Below, one piece after another: positions 47,158-56,499 of a DNA stretch of 64,000 nt. This DNA is from Accumulibacter sp. (GTDB lineage Bacteria; Pseudomonadota; Gammaproteobacteria; Burkholderiales; Rhodocyclaceae). The notes beneath the pieces were generated by a model. That model ran no database searches and was not told the origin of the DNA. It saw nothing but the letters and a program-made list of their open reading frames with translations. Positions within the stretch are counted from its first letter, which is position 1; each line of letters opens with the position of its first letter. The stretch covers positions 124,001 through 188,000 of the forward strand of contig JACKLX010000005.1 in NCBI GenBank assembly GCA_024235695.1. The letters run 5' to 3'. The position numbers and the translations under genes were made by a program.

Positions 47158-48291
47158 ATGCAGAAAAAACTCATCGCACTGGCCGTCGCCGGCCTGGCTT
47201 CCGGCGCTGCTGCCGCGCAGAGCAACGTCACCATCTACGGCGTCGTCGACGCCGGTTACATCTACAGCTCGGGCGACGCCGGCCGCTTGCGCACGGGAAC
47301 CAACACCTTCAGCGGCATCGCCTCGGGTATTGCCGCCGGCAACCGTCTCGGTTTCCGCGGTGAAGAAGCCCTTGGCAACGGCCTCAAGGCGGTGTTTACG
47401 CTGGAATACGGTCTGGACATCGACACCAACCAGGGCATCGGCACCGGTGGTCTGAATGCCCGCCAGCAGTTCGTCGGCCTCGCCAGCGACAAGCTCGGCA
47501 CCGTCGCGCTGGGTCGCCAGTACTCGCCCGGTTTCAACGCATCAGCACGCAACGACGCACTCGACGCCACCGACATGGCCATCCAGTCAAGCCTCAGCGC
47601 CCTGTCGGGGATGACCATCACGCCGAACAGCCCGGCCCGCTTCGACAACGCCGTGACCTATACCAGCAACAACTACTCGGGTTTCACCTTCAGCGCGATC
47701 TACGGTTTCGGCGAAAGCAACCTCGGCGGCTACAACAACACCAGCGTCTACGACAATGGCAAGGCCGGCGTCGGCCTCAACTACGCCAACGGCCCGGTCA
47801 ACGTCGACGTCGTCTACCAGTCGCGCACCAATGTCGTTCTGCCCAACCCGACGCCGCCACCGTTCAAGGCACCGGGTAGCGACAAGAGCATCAACGAGTG
47901 GTACGTCGGTGGCTCGTGGGACTTCAAGGTCGTGAAAGCCTTTGCCAGCTACCAGGCGATGGACAACAACACCAACTTCCGTGTCAACCCGGTCGATGAC
48001 GCCAAGCTCTGGACCCTCGGTGTCAATGCCCCGGTCGGTCCCGGCACGCTGGCGTTCAGCTACGGCAAGCTGACGCTCGACCGCAACAGCGCTCCCGACG
48101 GCGACAGCTGGGGTGCGGGTACGATGTACACCTACCCGCTCTCGAAGCGCACCGCGGTGTACGCGGCCTACAGCTACTTCAGCAACGACAAGTACTCGAT
48201 TCCCGGCCAGGCGATCATCACTCCCGGCCTGATCGGCGCACCGGGCGAGAACAACTACACGGTCGGCGCCGGCCTGATGCACAGCTTCTGA
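47158..48291 (+). CDS. Gram-negative general porin (second of two)
   Basis: A 377-residue porin with almost the same signal peptide as its neighbour (MQKKLIALAVAGLASGAAAA). IYGVVDAGYIYSSGD, GNRLGFRGEEALGNGLKAVF and ARQQFVGLASDKLGTVALGRQ repeat the first porin closely, while the middle and C-terminal loops (IQSSLSALSGMTITPNSPA ... NFRVNPVDDAKLW) diverge. The C-terminal residue is Phe (LMHSF). A tandem duplicate, each with its own promoter region and terminator, so expression can differ. Confidence 0.95.
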   Translation: MQKKLIALAVAGLASGAAAAQSNVTIYGVVDAGYIYSSGDAGRLRTGTNTFSGIASGIAAGNRLGFRGEEALGNGLKAVFTLEYGLDIDTNQGIGTGGLNARQQFVGLASDKLGTVALGRQYSPGFNASARNDALDATDMAIQSSLSALSGMTITPNSPARFDNAVTYTSNNYSGFTFSAIYGFGESNLGGYNNTSVYDNGKAGVGLNYANGPVNVDVVYQSRTNVVLPNPTPPPFKAPGSDKSINEWYVGGSWDFKVVKAFASYQAMDNNTNFRVNPVDDAKLWTLGVNAPVGPGTLAFSYGKLTLDRNSAPDGDSWGAGTMYTYPLSKRTAVYAAYSYFSNDKYSIPGQAIITPGLIGAPGENNYTVGAGLMHSF

Positions 48292-48317
48292 GCTGGCTCT
48301 GCCGCCAGCCACGGGGA

Positions 48318-48346
48318 CAACGGGCGCATGCGCCCGTTGTTTTTTT
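48318..48346 (+). terminator. Intrinsic terminator after porin 2
   Basis: CAACGGGCGCATGCGCCCGTTG (given in halves: CAACGGGCGCA and TGCGCCCGTTG) is a perfect 22-base palindrome at 48318-48339 followed by TTTTTTT. Strong Rho-independent terminator. Confidence 0.92.
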
Positions 48347-48399
48347 GCCGGGTCGAGCACGCGCCGTTCGGCAAGAAGCCACGGATCGATGGCGGTGGC

Positions 48400-48428
48400 T
48401 TGCGCAGCGGTCGTGGATTCGGTAGAAT
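48400..48428 (+). promoter_or_regulatory. Promoter of rpsT
   Basis: TTGCGC (48400-48405) and TAGAAT (48423-48428) are separated by 17 bases. Transcription would start near 48435, about 40 bases before rpsT. Confidence 0.65.
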
Positions 48429-48474
48429 CCGCGCCTTTCGACCTCCTCCACAGTTTTCATAGGGACAGACATCA

Positions 48475-48741
48475 ATGGCCAATAGCGCACAAGCTCGCAA
48501 GCGGGCCCGCCAAGCCGTCAAGCAACGCATCCACAACGCCGGGCTGCGCTCGACCCTGCGTACCGCTGTCAAGCGTGTGCAAAAGGCAATTGTGGCGGGT
48601 GACAAGGCCGCGGCGCAGAGCGTTTTCCAGCAGTCGGTCGCGGTAATCGACCGTATCGCCGACAAGAACATCATCCATAAGAACAAGGCCGCCCGCCAGA
48701 AGAGCCGGCTGTCTGCCCAGATCAAGCTGCTGTCCGCCTAG
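48475..48741 (+). CDS. rpsT: 30S ribosomal protein S20
   Basis: An 88-residue basic protein: [20 protein letters not shown], then [14 protein letters not shown], and a C-terminal [16 protein letters not shown]. Binds 16S rRNA early in 30S assembly. Single-gene transcript with own promoter and terminator. A mild AGGGA precedes the ATG. Confidence 0.97.
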   Translation: MANSAQARKRARQAVKQRIHNAGLRSTLRTAVKRVQKAIVAGDKAAAQSVFQQSVAVIDRIADKNIIHKNKAARQKSRLSAQIKLLSA

Positions 48742-48771
48742 CGGCCGCTTGCTGCCGGCGAAACGAAGCCG

Positions 48772-48800
48772 AACGGCGCCTTGCGGCGCCGTTTCCTTTT
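48772..48800 (+). terminator. Intrinsic terminator after rpsT
   Basis: AACGGCGCC (48772-48780), loop TTGC, GGCGCCGTT (48785-48793), then TTCCTTTT. A 9-bp stem with a modest U-tract. Confidence 0.85.
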
Positions 48801-49018
48801 GTCTCCTGCTGTCTCCTTTTCCAGGCAAGCGCGCTGCTGACCGCCGCGCATGAATGCCTGGCACACTTCCCGGGACACCTTCGCTGCACCCGCCAGCGGT
48901 CGCTCCTGGCGTCACCTGCGCGCGCATCGCCGGCGCCCTCCCTGCCCGCCGCACCCTCCCTGCCGACCTCCGACGCCATCCGCGGCGCTCCGCGCACGAC
49001 CCATTACGGATAGAAGCG

Positions 49019-49024
49019 TATAAT
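49019..49024 (+). promoter_or_regulatory. -10 box of the pcm-rhodanese-tolC promoter
   Basis: A perfect TATAAT in an otherwise GC-rich region 60 bases before pcm. I find no good -35 at 17 bases, so it may need an activator. Confidence 0.5.
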
Positions 49025-49040
49025 CTTGCGCTGGAGACGC

Positions 49041-49062
49041 AATATTAGAGTGCGCTAATATT
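49041..49062. promoter_or_regulatory. Palindrome AATATTAG-N6-CTAATATT before pcm (candidate operator)
   Basis: Perfect 8-bp inverted repeat (AATATTAG 49041-49048, CTAATATT 49055-49062) with a 6-base spacer AGTGCG, placed just downstream of the TATAAT, in the position of a repressor site or a leader hairpin. The binding protein is unknown. Confidence 0.55.
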
Positions 49063-49083
49063 ACTGTGCTGATGAGGAATGCT

Positions 49084-49752
49084 ATGTCTGCGGCAAAGAT
49101 GGATATGGAACAGGCTCGCTTCAACATGATCGAGCAACAGATCCGCCCCTGGGAGGTGCTGGATCCGGAGGTACTTAGGCTCCTTGGGACAGTCAGGCGC
49201 GAGGACTTCGTGCCCGCCGCCCACCGAGCGCTGGCGTTTGCCGACATCGAACTGCCGATAGGCAACGGCCAGAAGATGCTGGCGCCGAAGATCGAGGCGC
49301 GTGTCCTGCAGGAACTGGCGATCAGGAATACCGACATCGTCCTCGAGATCGGCACCGGCAGCGGCTATATGGCCGCCCTGCTGGCGTCCAAGGCCGAGTA
49401 TGTCTATAGCGTCGAGATCGATCCGCTGCTCGCCGACACCGCCAGGCGGAACCTGCAGCAGGCGGGCGTTGCCAACGTCACGGTCGAAACCGGCGACGCC
49501 TCGGCAGGATGGCCCGACCCCGGACCGTTCGACGTCATCGTCGTCTCGGGTTCGCTGCCGGAGTTGCCGCAAGCGCTGCTGCAGCAGTTGAAGATCGGCG
49601 GCCGGCTCGCGGCGTTCGTCGGCGAACCGCCGGTGATGCAGGCGCGTCTGGTGACGCGCACCGGCGAACAGGCGTTTAACACCATCAATCTTTTCGAGAC
49701 GGTGGTGCCGCCACTGACCACCGCCCGACCCCGCCAGCGCTTCGTCTTCTGA
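49084..49752 (+). CDS. pcm: Protein-L-isoaspartate O-methyltransferase
   Basis: A 222-residue SAM-dependent enzyme that repairs isoaspartyl residues. Motif I is VLEIGTGSGYMAALLA near 77-92, with YSVEIDPLLADTARRNL near 100 and the typical start ARFNMIEQQIRPWEVLD near 10-26. GAGG lies 6-7 bases before the ATG at 49084; the frame also opens at 49066. First gene of a plus-strand run with rhodanese and tolC. Confidence 0.93.
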   Translation: MSAAKMDMEQARFNMIEQQIRPWEVLDPEVLRLLGTVRREDFVPAAHRALAFADIELPIGNGQKMLAPKIEARVLQELAIRNTDIVLEIGTGSGYMAALLASKAEYVYSVEIDPLLADTARRNLQQAGVANVTVETGDASAGWPDPGPFDVIVVSGSLPELPQALLQQLKIGGRLAAFVGEPPVMQARLVTRTGEQAFNTINLFETVVPPLTTARPRQRFVF

Positions 49753-49762
49753 CGACGACGCG

Positions 49763-50113
49763 ATGCAGCAGATCACGGCCGTCCGCCTGGCAGCGTGGCT
49801 GACGGACAGCGCCGGCACTGCTGCGGATGAAGCCGAGGCGCCTAGGCGCCCGCTGCTGCTTGACGTGCGGGAACCCTGGGAGTACGAACTGTGCCGGCTC
49901 CCCGACTCGCTCCTGCTGCCGATGCAGACGCTCGCCGCGCGCGTGGATGAGCTCGATCGCCAGGCCGATATCGTGGTGATCTGCCACCACGGGGTGCGCA
50001 GCCGGCAAGTGGCCAGCTTTCTCGACCGCCAGGGCTTCAATTCGATCTACAATCTCGCCGGTGGGGTCGACGCTTGGGCGCGCGAAGTCGATCCGGCGAT
50101 GCGCAGGTATTGA
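49763..50113 (+). CDS. Rhodanese-like domain protein
   Basis: A 116-residue single-domain protein. LLLDVREPWEYELCRLPDS near 31-49, the active-site loop CHHGVRSRQVASFL (Cys at about 75), and NLAGGVDAWAREVDP near 95-109. The loop is CHHGVRS rather than CxxGxRS with Gln or Lys, still a plausible sulfurtransferase loop. 10-base gap after pcm and 27 bases before tolC. Together with the other rhodanese gene, two separate types occur in this window. Confidence 0.9.
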   Translation: MQQITAVRLAAWLTDSAGTAADEAEAPRRPLLLDVREPWEYELCRLPDSLLLPMQTLAARVDELDRQADIVVICHHGVRSRQVASFLDRQGFNSIYNLAGGVDAWAREVDPAMRRY

Positions 50114-50140
50114 AAAAATCATTGAACGAAAGGTAGTGTC

Positions 50141-51484
50141 ATGTCCGTGAAAGCCACGACCGGAAAAATCGCTCTCGTACTGGCCGCCCTTTTCGTGGCA
50201 CCTGCTGCGCCTGCCGCCGATCTGCTGCAGGTGTATCGCGATGCGCTGGCCTACGACGCACAGTACGCGGCGGCGCGCGCGACCGCGGCGGCCGGTCGCG
50301 AGAAGCAGCCACAGGCCCTCGCCGGCTTGCTGCCGACGGTTGGCGTAACGGGCAACAGCTACTGGAACGACACCCGCTACAAGGTCAACGTCGGCACGGT
50401 CAATGACTCGTACAACAACAAGTACAACAGCAACGCCTACGGCGTGAACCTGACGCAGCCGCTGTTTCGCTGGCAGAATTTCGTCCAGTACGATCAGTCG
50501 AAGCTGCTGGTCATGCAGACCGAGGCCAACCTGGCGCAGGCCGGCCAGGACCTGATCGTGCGCGTTGCGCAGGCCTATTTCGACGTTCTCTTCGCGATCG
50601 AAAATCTGCGCGCCGTGCAGGCCAACAAGACGGCCATCGGGCAGCAGCTGGCGCAAGCCAAGAAGAACTTCGAGGTCGGCATCTCGACCATCACCGACAC
50701 CTATGAATCACAGTCGCGTTTCGACCTCGCGGCGGCGCAGGAAATCGCCGCCGAGAATGAACTCGAGGTCAAGCGCTATGCCCTGCGCGTGCTGGTCGGC
50801 AAGGATCCGGGCGAGCTGCATCGCCTGAAGCCGAAAACGGTCATGGAGCCGCCGCAACCGGCAAACATGGAACAGTGGGTCGACGCCGGCGAACGTGACA
50901 GCTTCCTCGTCCAGGCGCAGCAGGCCGCCACCGAGGCTGCCGAGAAGGCGATCGAGATCAACAAGGCAGGACACTATCCGACCGTCGACCTGGTCGCCAA
51001 CTACAGCCAGAACAATGGCCCGGGGCAGTTCGGCATCGGCTCGATCGACAACAATACCGGCCAGGTCGGCGTGCAGGTCAATATCCCGATCTTTCAGGGC
51101 GGCAGCGTCAACTCCAGGACCCGCGAGGCCGTCGCCAGGCGTGACGCCGAAGCGGCTTCGCTCGACAACGCCAAACGCAGCGCCGCGCTCAACGTCCGCC
51201 AGGCCTACCTCGGGGTGGTCAACGGTCTGGCCGCGGTGCGCGCGCTGGAGGCGGCACTGGTGTCCGGTCTCAGCTCGCTGGAATCGAACCGGCTCGGCTA
51301 CGAGGTTGGCGTGCGCATCAACATCGACGTTCTCAACGCCGAAAACCAGGTCTACGTGACCCGGCGTGACCTCGCCAGGACGCGTTTCGACACCCTGCTT
51401 TCGCAACTCAGGCTCAAGGCTGCCGTCGGCTCGCTCGGCGAACCCGACATCGAACGAATCAATACCCTTTTCGAGGCGCCATGA
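50141..51484 (+). CDS. tolC: TolC family outer-membrane channel protein
   Basis: A 447-residue exported protein. Signal MSVKATTGKIALVLAALFVA with APAAPA; repeat structure of TolC: DLLQVYRDALAYDAQYAAAR near 27-46, QPLFRWQNFVQYDQSK near 106-121, and the duplicated second half with QVNIPIFQGGSVNSRTREAV near 308-327 and ESNRLGYEVGVRINIDVLNA near 384-403. Forms the exit channel of type I secretion or RND efflux; the partner genes are not in this window. Its 3' end overlaps the convergent waaA by 26 bases. Confidence 0.95.
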   Translation: MSVKATTGKIALVLAALFVAPAAPAADLLQVYRDALAYDAQYAAARATAAAGREKQPQALAGLLPTVGVTGNSYWNDTRYKVNVGTVNDSYNNKYNSNAYGVNLTQPLFRWQNFVQYDQSKLLVMQTEANLAQAGQDLIVRVAQAYFDVLFAIENLRAVQANKTAIGQQLAQAKKNFEVGISTITDTYESQSRFDLAAAQEIAAENELEVKRYALRVLVGKDPGELHRLKPKTVMEPPQPANMEQWVDAGERDSFLVQAQQAATEAAEKAIEINKAGHYPTVDLVANYSQNNGPGQFGIGSIDNNTGQVGVQVNIPIFQGGSVNSRTREAVARRDAEAASLDNAKRSAALNVRQAYLGVVNGLAAVRALEAALVSGLSSLESNRLGYEVGVRINIDVLNAENQVYVTRRDLARTRFDTLLSQLRLKAAVGSLGEPDIERINTLFEAP

Positions 51485-52736
51485 CGCCTTCGATCAGGGC
51501 CAGGGTGCGCGCCGTGGCGCCGCGATGCGCCTGACTGAAACACCTTGCGGCGTCGCTCATTGCCGCCAGTCGTGAGCCATCGGCCAGCAGTTCGCTGACC
51601 GCCGCAGCGGCTTCGGCCGCGTCGCCGACCCGCCGCGCCGCGCCGCAGGCAATGGCGTCCTCGCTGGCTTGCGCGAAGTTGAAGCTGTGTGGGCCGAGCA
51701 GGACCGGGCAGCCGCAGGCCGCCGCCTCGATCAGATTCTGGCCGCCAAAGGGCAGCAGGCTGCCACCGATCAGGGCGACGTTCGCCAGCGCGTAGTAGGC
51801 CGCCATCTCGCCCATGCTGTCGCCCAGCCAGACCTGCGTCGTGCTGCCGGGCAGAGCGCCGGCACTTCGCCGGCAGAAGGCCAGGCCGCGCGCCGCAACG
51901 AGCTCGGCGACCTCGGCAAATCGTTGCGGGTGGCGCGGCACCAGCACCAGCAGCAGGTCGGCAACGCGCATCGCCGCGAAGGCGTCGAGGATCAACGCCT
52001 CCTCGCCCTCGCGGCTGCTCGCCAGCAGCCACACCGGGCGTCGCCCGAACGCCTGCCGCCAGCCGGCGCCCAACTGCAGCTGGGCGGCTCCCGGCACGAC
52101 GTCGAATTTCAGGTTGCCGCAGATCGTCGTCGCCGTCGCGCCGAGCTGCTGCAGGCGTTCGGCGTCGGCCGCGGTCTGCGCCGCAACCCCCCTCAGCGAG
52201 GCCAGCGCCGGCCGCATCAGACTCGCCAGGCGCCGGTAGCCACGCTGCGAACGCACCGACAAGCGGGCGTTGATCAACAGCATCGGTAGCCGGCGTCGGC
52301 TGGCGGCATGAAGCAGGTTGGGCCACAGCTCGGTTTCCATCAGCAAGCCGACCTGCGGCTGGAAATGGTCGAGAAAGCGTGCACTGGCACCGGGCAGGTC
52401 GTAGGGCAGGTAAGCCTGCGTCAAGCGCTCCGGAAAGCTCGCCAGCAAGGCCGCCGCGGTCGCCCGGCCGGTCGGCGTCATGTGCGTCAACAATAGACCG
52501 TGATCGGGATAGGCCTGCAGCAGCGCACGGATCAGCGGTTCCGCGGCGCGCGTCTCGCCGACCGAGACGGCGTGCAGCCAGATCAGCGGCCGTGCCGGAC
52601 GCCGCGCGTGGAAGCCGTGGCGCTCGCCAAGATGCTGCAGATACTCGCGCTGCCGGCGCGCCCGCCAGAGCAGCCGCAACCAGACCAGCGGCATCGCCAG
52701 GTAGAAGAGCAGCGAGTAGCCCAGGCGCGCGATCAC
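51459..52736 (-). CDS. waaA: Kdo transferase (3-deoxy-D-manno-octulosonic-acid transferase)
   Basis: A 425-residue inner-membrane-associated GT30 enzyme that adds Kdo to lipid IVA. N-terminal anchor (LLFYLAMPLVWLRLLWRAR), LIWLHAVSVGETRAAEPLI near 48-66 with the catalytic Glu, LLLTHMTPTGRATAA near 80, LMETELWPNLL near 125, and the C-terminal LIGGSLLPFGGQNLIEAAA near 320-338. The GTG start overlaps the waaC stop by 4 bases (GTGA). The frame extends far upstream only because of GC bias. Confidence 0.95.
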   Translation of the reverse strand: MIARLGYSLLFYLAMPLVWLRLLWRARRQREYLQHLGERHGFHARRPARPLIWLHAVSVGETRAAEPLIRALLQAYPDHGLLLTHMTPTGRATAAALLASFPERLTQAYLPYDLPGASARFLDHFQPQVGLLMETELWPNLLHAASRRRLPMLLINARLSVRSQRGYRRLASLMRPALASLRGVAAQTAADAERLQQLGATATTICGNLKFDVVPGAAQLQLGAGWRQAFGRRPVWLLASSREGEEALILDAFAAMRVADLLLVLVPRHPQRFAEVAELVAARGLAFCRRSAGALPGSTTQVWLGDSMGEMAAYYALANVALIGGSLLPFGGQNLIEAAACGCPVLLGPHSFNFAQASEDAIACGAARRVGDAAEAAAAVSELLADGSRLAAMSDAARCFSQAHRGATARTLALIEGVMAPRKGY

Positions 52737-53686
52737 CGCAGCGCCTGCCCGGCGACGGCCAGCACCTCGTCGGACGACGGCGCGGCGCCGGTGCAGCCGA
52801 GGTTGCGCACGAAGCCGCTGCCGTAGACGCCGGTAAGCGACGGCTCGGTGGCAATGTACAGGGCGATGGTCGGCACCCGCAGGGCGGCCGCCAGGTGCGC
52901 CAGGCCGGTATCGACGCCGATCACCAGCTTCGCCCCGCCGATCAGCGCGGCCACTTGGCGCAGGCTCAAGGACGGCGGCACGACGGCGCCCGCGACCGAC
53001 GCCGCGATCCGTTCGGCGCGTTGTCGCTCGAACGAATTGCCGACCGGCAGGACCGGCGTCAGCCGACGTTCGCGCAGCGCCCCGGCGACCGCACACCAGT
53101 GCGCCTCGTGCCAGAGCTTGTCGTCGCGACTGGTGGCGGTGAACAGCACCGCCAGCGGCCCGGCGGGCCACTCGCTGCGCTCGCCTGCCGGCGGCGCGAT
53201 GCCGTAATCGAGCGGCAGGTCGACCGGGTAGTCGAAAGCCGCGGCAGCCAGCCAGCGATTGCGTTGCACGGCATGGACATTTCGCGGGATGACGAAGCTG
53301 GCGTCGTAGAAACGTGCCGCGAACGGTTCGCGCGCCGCCTCGGCGGCGTAGCCACAGCGCTGTCCGTGCGCCTGGCGGGCGATCAGCGCGCTCTTCAGCA
53401 AGCCCTGCGTGTCTAGCACGACGTCGTAGTCCTCGGCCGCGATTCGCCGCCGAAAGTCGCGCAGCTCGCGCCACGTGGCGATGCGGCCGAGGTTCTTCCG
53501 CCAGCGCCGGATGGCCACCGGAATGACCTTGTCGACACCCGGGTGCAGCCGCGGAATGTCGGCAAAGGCTTCCTCGACGCACCAATCGATCCTGGCGCCG
53601 GGAAAGCTGCGGCGCAGGTCGCTGACCACCGGCAGATTGTGCACTACATCACCGAGCGACGAGGTCTTTACCAGTAGGATGCGCAT
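52733..53686 (-). CDS. waaC: Lipopolysaccharide heptosyltransferase I
   Basis: A 317-residue GT9 enzyme that adds the first heptose to Kdo. Start MRILLVKTSSLGDVVHNLPV, VVLDTQGLLKSALIARQAHG near 92-111, FTATSRDDKLWHEAHW near 188-203 and VIGVDTGLAHLAAAL near 258-272 match the family. The start was set at 53686 where the motif begins; the open frame further upstream is not conserved. Followed by waaA with 4-base overlap. Confidence 0.95.
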   Translation of the reverse strand: MRILLVKTSSLGDVVHNLPVVSDLRRSFPGARIDWCVEEAFADIPRLHPGVDKVIPVAIRRWRKNLGRIATWRELRDFRRRIAAEDYDVVLDTQGLLKSALIARQAHGQRCGYAAEAAREPFAARFYDASFVIPRNVHAVQRNRWLAAAAFDYPVDLPLDYGIAPPAGERSEWPAGPLAVLFTATSRDDKLWHEAHWCAVAGALRERRLTPVLPVGNSFERQRAERIAASVAGAVVPPSLSLRQVAALIGGAKLVIGVDTGLAHLAAALRVPTIALYIATEPSLTGVYGSGFVRNLGCTGAAPSSDEVLAVAGQALR

Positions 53687-53732
53687 CGGTGAGCCAATGT
53701 TCGGGAAATGGGACGACAGGCGACAACACCGC

Positions 53733-53738
53733 ATTATA
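53733..53738 (-). promoter_or_regulatory. -10 box of waaC-waaA
   Basis: TATAAT on the minus strand, about 47 bases before the waaC start. No strong -35 at 17 bases. Confidence 0.4.
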
Positions 53739-53850
53739 GGAGATGGCGGCGGCCGCGCTCGCTGCCGCCGGCCGACGGCAACCATTGCCGGCAGCGCACG
53801 CTCACCGCGTTGCCGCCGCCCCGGTGAGGACCGGTGGCAGCTGGCGGCGC

Positions 53851-53856
53851 TATAAT
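53851..53856 (+). promoter_or_regulatory. -10 box of manC
   Basis: TATAAT on the plus strand, 54 bases before manC, in a GC-rich region. No good -35 at 17 bases. Confidence 0.4.
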
Positions 53857-53909
53857 GCCGCCTCTCGACCCCCCTCGCGGCGAGGCTACGCCGACTGGAG
53901 ACGCTGCAA

Positions 53910-55331
53910 ATGAACGCCCCTGTCATTCGTCCGGTAATTCTCTGTGGCGGCGCCGGCACCCGCCTGTGGCCACTCTCACGGACGCATTACCCGAAGCAGT
54001 TCCTCCGCCTGGTCGATGAGTTCTCGCTCTTGCAGAACACGCTGCGGCGGCTCGACGGTGTCGCCGGACTCGGCACGACGATCGCCGTGGCCAACGAGAA
54101 TCACCGCTTCCTGGTCGCCGAGCAGTTTCTCGAGATCGGCCTGAAAGCCGACATCCTGCTCGAACCGGCGGCGCGCAACACCGCTCCGGCGGTCGCCGCC
54201 GCGGCCGTACACGCGCTCGGTGCGGGCGGCCAGCAAGCCGCACCGCTGCTTCTGGTACTGCCGTCGGATCACGTGATCGCCAATGTCGCGGCTTTCCAGG
54301 ATGCCGTCAGGGCCGCCATTCCGCACGCCGTCGCCGGCGCCCTGGTGACCTTTGGCGTGCTGCCCGACCGTGCCGAGACCGGTTACGGTTACATCCGGCG
54401 CGGCGACGCCGTCGCCGGTGGTTACGCCCTCGATCGTTTCGTCGAGAAACCCGACGCCGAAACGGCGCAGCGCTACCTCGATGCCGGCAGCTACTTCTGG
54501 AACAGCGGCATGTTCCTGTTTCGCGCCGACAGCTACCTCGAGGAGCTCGATCGCCACGCGCCGGCAATCCGCGAGTGTGTCACCGCGGCGGTGGCCGGCG
54601 ACCGCTGCGACCTCGACTTCGTGCGCCTCGATCACGACGCTTTCGTCGCCAGCCCGTCGAAGTCGATCGACTACGCGGTGATGGAAAAGACCGAACACGG
54701 CGTGGTCATCCCGCTCGATGCCGGCTGGAACGATATCGGCGCCTGGGACGCGCTGGCCGCTCTCGGCCTCGCCGACGTCGCCGGCAACACCCAGCGCGGC
54801 GACGTCCTGAGCATCGACACCCAGGACTCGATCCTGTTGTCCGAAGGGCGGCTGCTGGCCACCGTCGGCGTCAGCAAGCTGATCGTCGTCGTCACTCCCG
54901 ACGCGGTGCTGGTGGCCGACAAGTCGAAGGCACAGGAAGTCAAGGCGCTGGTCGAGCAGCTGAAACGATCGGCGCGCCAGGAGACCGAATTCCGGCACAT
55001 CGTGCACCGCCCCTGGGGCAGCTACGAGGGCGTCGCGCACGGCCCGCGCTATCAGGTCAAGCGGATCCTGGTGAAAGCCGGTGCCAGTCTCAGTCTGCAG
55101 AAACACCACCATCGCGCCGAACACTGGATCGTCGTCAAGGGCACGGCGTCGATCCAGCGCGGCGAAGAATCGCTGCTACTCTCGGAAAACCAGTCCACCT
55201 ACATCCCGCTCGGCGTCGTCCATCGGCTGGAGAACCCGGGCCGCATCGACCTCGAAATGGTCGAGGTGCAGTCCGGCAGTTATCTTGGCGAAGACGACAT
55301 CGTCCGCCTGCAGGACAGCTACGGCAGGTAA
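53910..55331 (+). CDS. manC: Bifunctional mannose-1-phosphate guanylyltransferase / mannose-6-phosphate isomerase
   Basis: A 473-residue two-domain enzyme. The nucleotidyltransferase half begins [20 protein letters not shown] near 9-28 and has [14 protein letters not shown] near 181-194 and [12 protein letters not shown] near 200. The C-terminal cupin half contains [11 protein letters not shown] near 366, [17 protein letters not shown] near 394-410 and [11 protein letters not shown] near 437. Makes GDP-mannose for exopolysaccharide or LPS. Followed by rfbB after 100 bases. Confidence 0.94.
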   Translation: MNAPVIRPVILCGGAGTRLWPLSRTHYPKQFLRLVDEFSLLQNTLRRLDGVAGLGTTIAVANENHRFLVAEQFLEIGLKADILLEPAARNTAPAVAAAAVHALGAGGQQAAPLLLVLPSDHVIANVAAFQDAVRAAIPHAVAGALVTFGVLPDRAETGYGYIRRGDAVAGGYALDRFVEKPDAETAQRYLDAGSYFWNSGMFLFRADSYLEELDRHAPAIRECVTAAVAGDRCDLDFVRLDHDAFVASPSKSIDYAVMEKTEHGVVIPLDAGWNDIGAWDALAALGLADVAGNTQRGDVLSIDTQDSILLSEGRLLATVGVSKLIVVVTPDAVLVADKSKAQEVKALVEQLKRSARQETEFRHIVHRPWGSYEGVAHGPRYQVKRILVKAGASLSLQKHHHRAEHWIVVKGTASIQRGEESLLLSENQSTYIPLGVVHRLENPGRIDLEMVEVQSGSYLGEDDIVRLQDSYGR

Positions 55332-55431
55332 GGACCACCGCCGGACAGCGATCGACGCTGGCCGGCCCCGGCGCCTCTTGCACGGCCCCGGCCCGCGCAA
55401 CCACCCACTGCAATTTCTGAAAGGTCTGCAC

Positions 55432-56499
55432 ATGATTCTGGTTACCGGCGGCGCCGGCTTCATCGGCGCCAATTTCGTTCTTGACTGGCTGCAGCAGAGT
55501 GACGAGACGGTCATCAACCTCGACCGGCTGACCTACGCCGGAAATCGCGAGAACCTCGCGTCGCTTGCTGGCGACGACCGCCACATCTTCGTCCATGGTG
55601 ATATCGGCGACAGCCAGCTGACCAGCCGCCTGCTGGCGCAGTACCAGCCGCGCGCGATCGTCAACTTCGCTGCCGAATCGCACGTGGACCGCTCGATCCA
55701 CGGTCCGGAAGACTTCATCCAGACCAATATCGTCGGCACTTTCCACCTGCTCGAAGCGCTGCGCGGCTACTGGGGATCGCTCGCCGCTGACGCCCGGCAG
55801 GCTTGCCGTTTTCTGCACGTGTCGACCGACGAGGTCTATGGTTCGCTGACCCGGGACGAGCCGGCCTTCAGCGAGACCCACCCCTACCAGCCGAACAGCC
55901 CCTACTCGGCAAGCAAGGCCGCCAGCGACCACCTGGTACGCGCCTACCACCACACCTACGGGCTGCCGGTGTTGACCACCAACTGTTCGAACAACTACGG
56001 ACCGTACCATTTCCCGGAAAAGCTGATCCCGCTGATGATCGTCAACGCGCTGGCCGGCAAGGCGCTGCCGGTCTACGGCGACGGTCAGCAGATTCGTGAC
56101 TGGCTGTACGTCGCCGACCACTGCAGTGCGATCCGCCGGGTGCTCGACGCCGGCCGGCCCGGCGAGACCTACAACATCGGCGGCTGGAACGAAAAGCCCA
56201 ACCTGGAGATCGTCCATACCGTCTGCAGCCTGCTCGACGAACTTCGCCCGCGCGCCGACGGCAAACCCTACAGCGAACAGATCAGCTACGTCGCCGACCG
56301 GCCAGGCCACGACCGCCGCTACGCCATCGACGCCCGCAAGATCGAGCGGGAACTCGGCTGGAAGCCGGCCGAGACCTTCGCCACCGGCATCCGCAAGACG
56401 GTACATTGGTACCTCGAGAATCAGCAATGGGTCGGCAATGTCCAGTCGGGAGCGTATCGCGACTGGGTCGAGAAAAACTACGGCGAACGTAGCCAATGA
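55432..56499 (+). CDS. rfbB: dTDP-glucose 4,6-dehydratase
   Basis: A 355-residue NAD-dependent SDR-type enzyme. GGAGFIG at 6-12, catalytic Asp133-Glu134 in STDEVYG, Tyr158 and Lys162 in YSASK, and [11 protein letters not shown] near 80-90. Gives dTDP-4-keto-6-deoxyglucose for rhamnose. AAGG precedes the ATG. Overlaps rfbD by 4 bases (ATGA). Confidence 0.96.
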   Translation: MILVTGGAGFIGANFVLDWLQQSDETVINLDRLTYAGNRENLASLAGDDRHIFVHGDIGDSQLTSRLLAQYQPRAIVNFAAESHVDRSIHGPEDFIQTNIVGTFHLLEALRGYWGSLAADARQACRFLHVSTDEVYGSLTRDEPAFSETHPYQPNSPYSASKAASDHLVRAYHHTYGLPVLTTNCSNNYGPYHFPEKLIPLMIVNALAGKALPVYGDGQQIRDWLYVADHCSAIRRVLDAGRPGETYNIGGWNEKPNLEIVHTVCSLLDELRPRADGKPYSEQISYVADRPGHDRRYAIDARKIERELGWKPAETFATGIRKTVHWYLENQQWVGNVQSGAYRDWVEKNYGERSQ

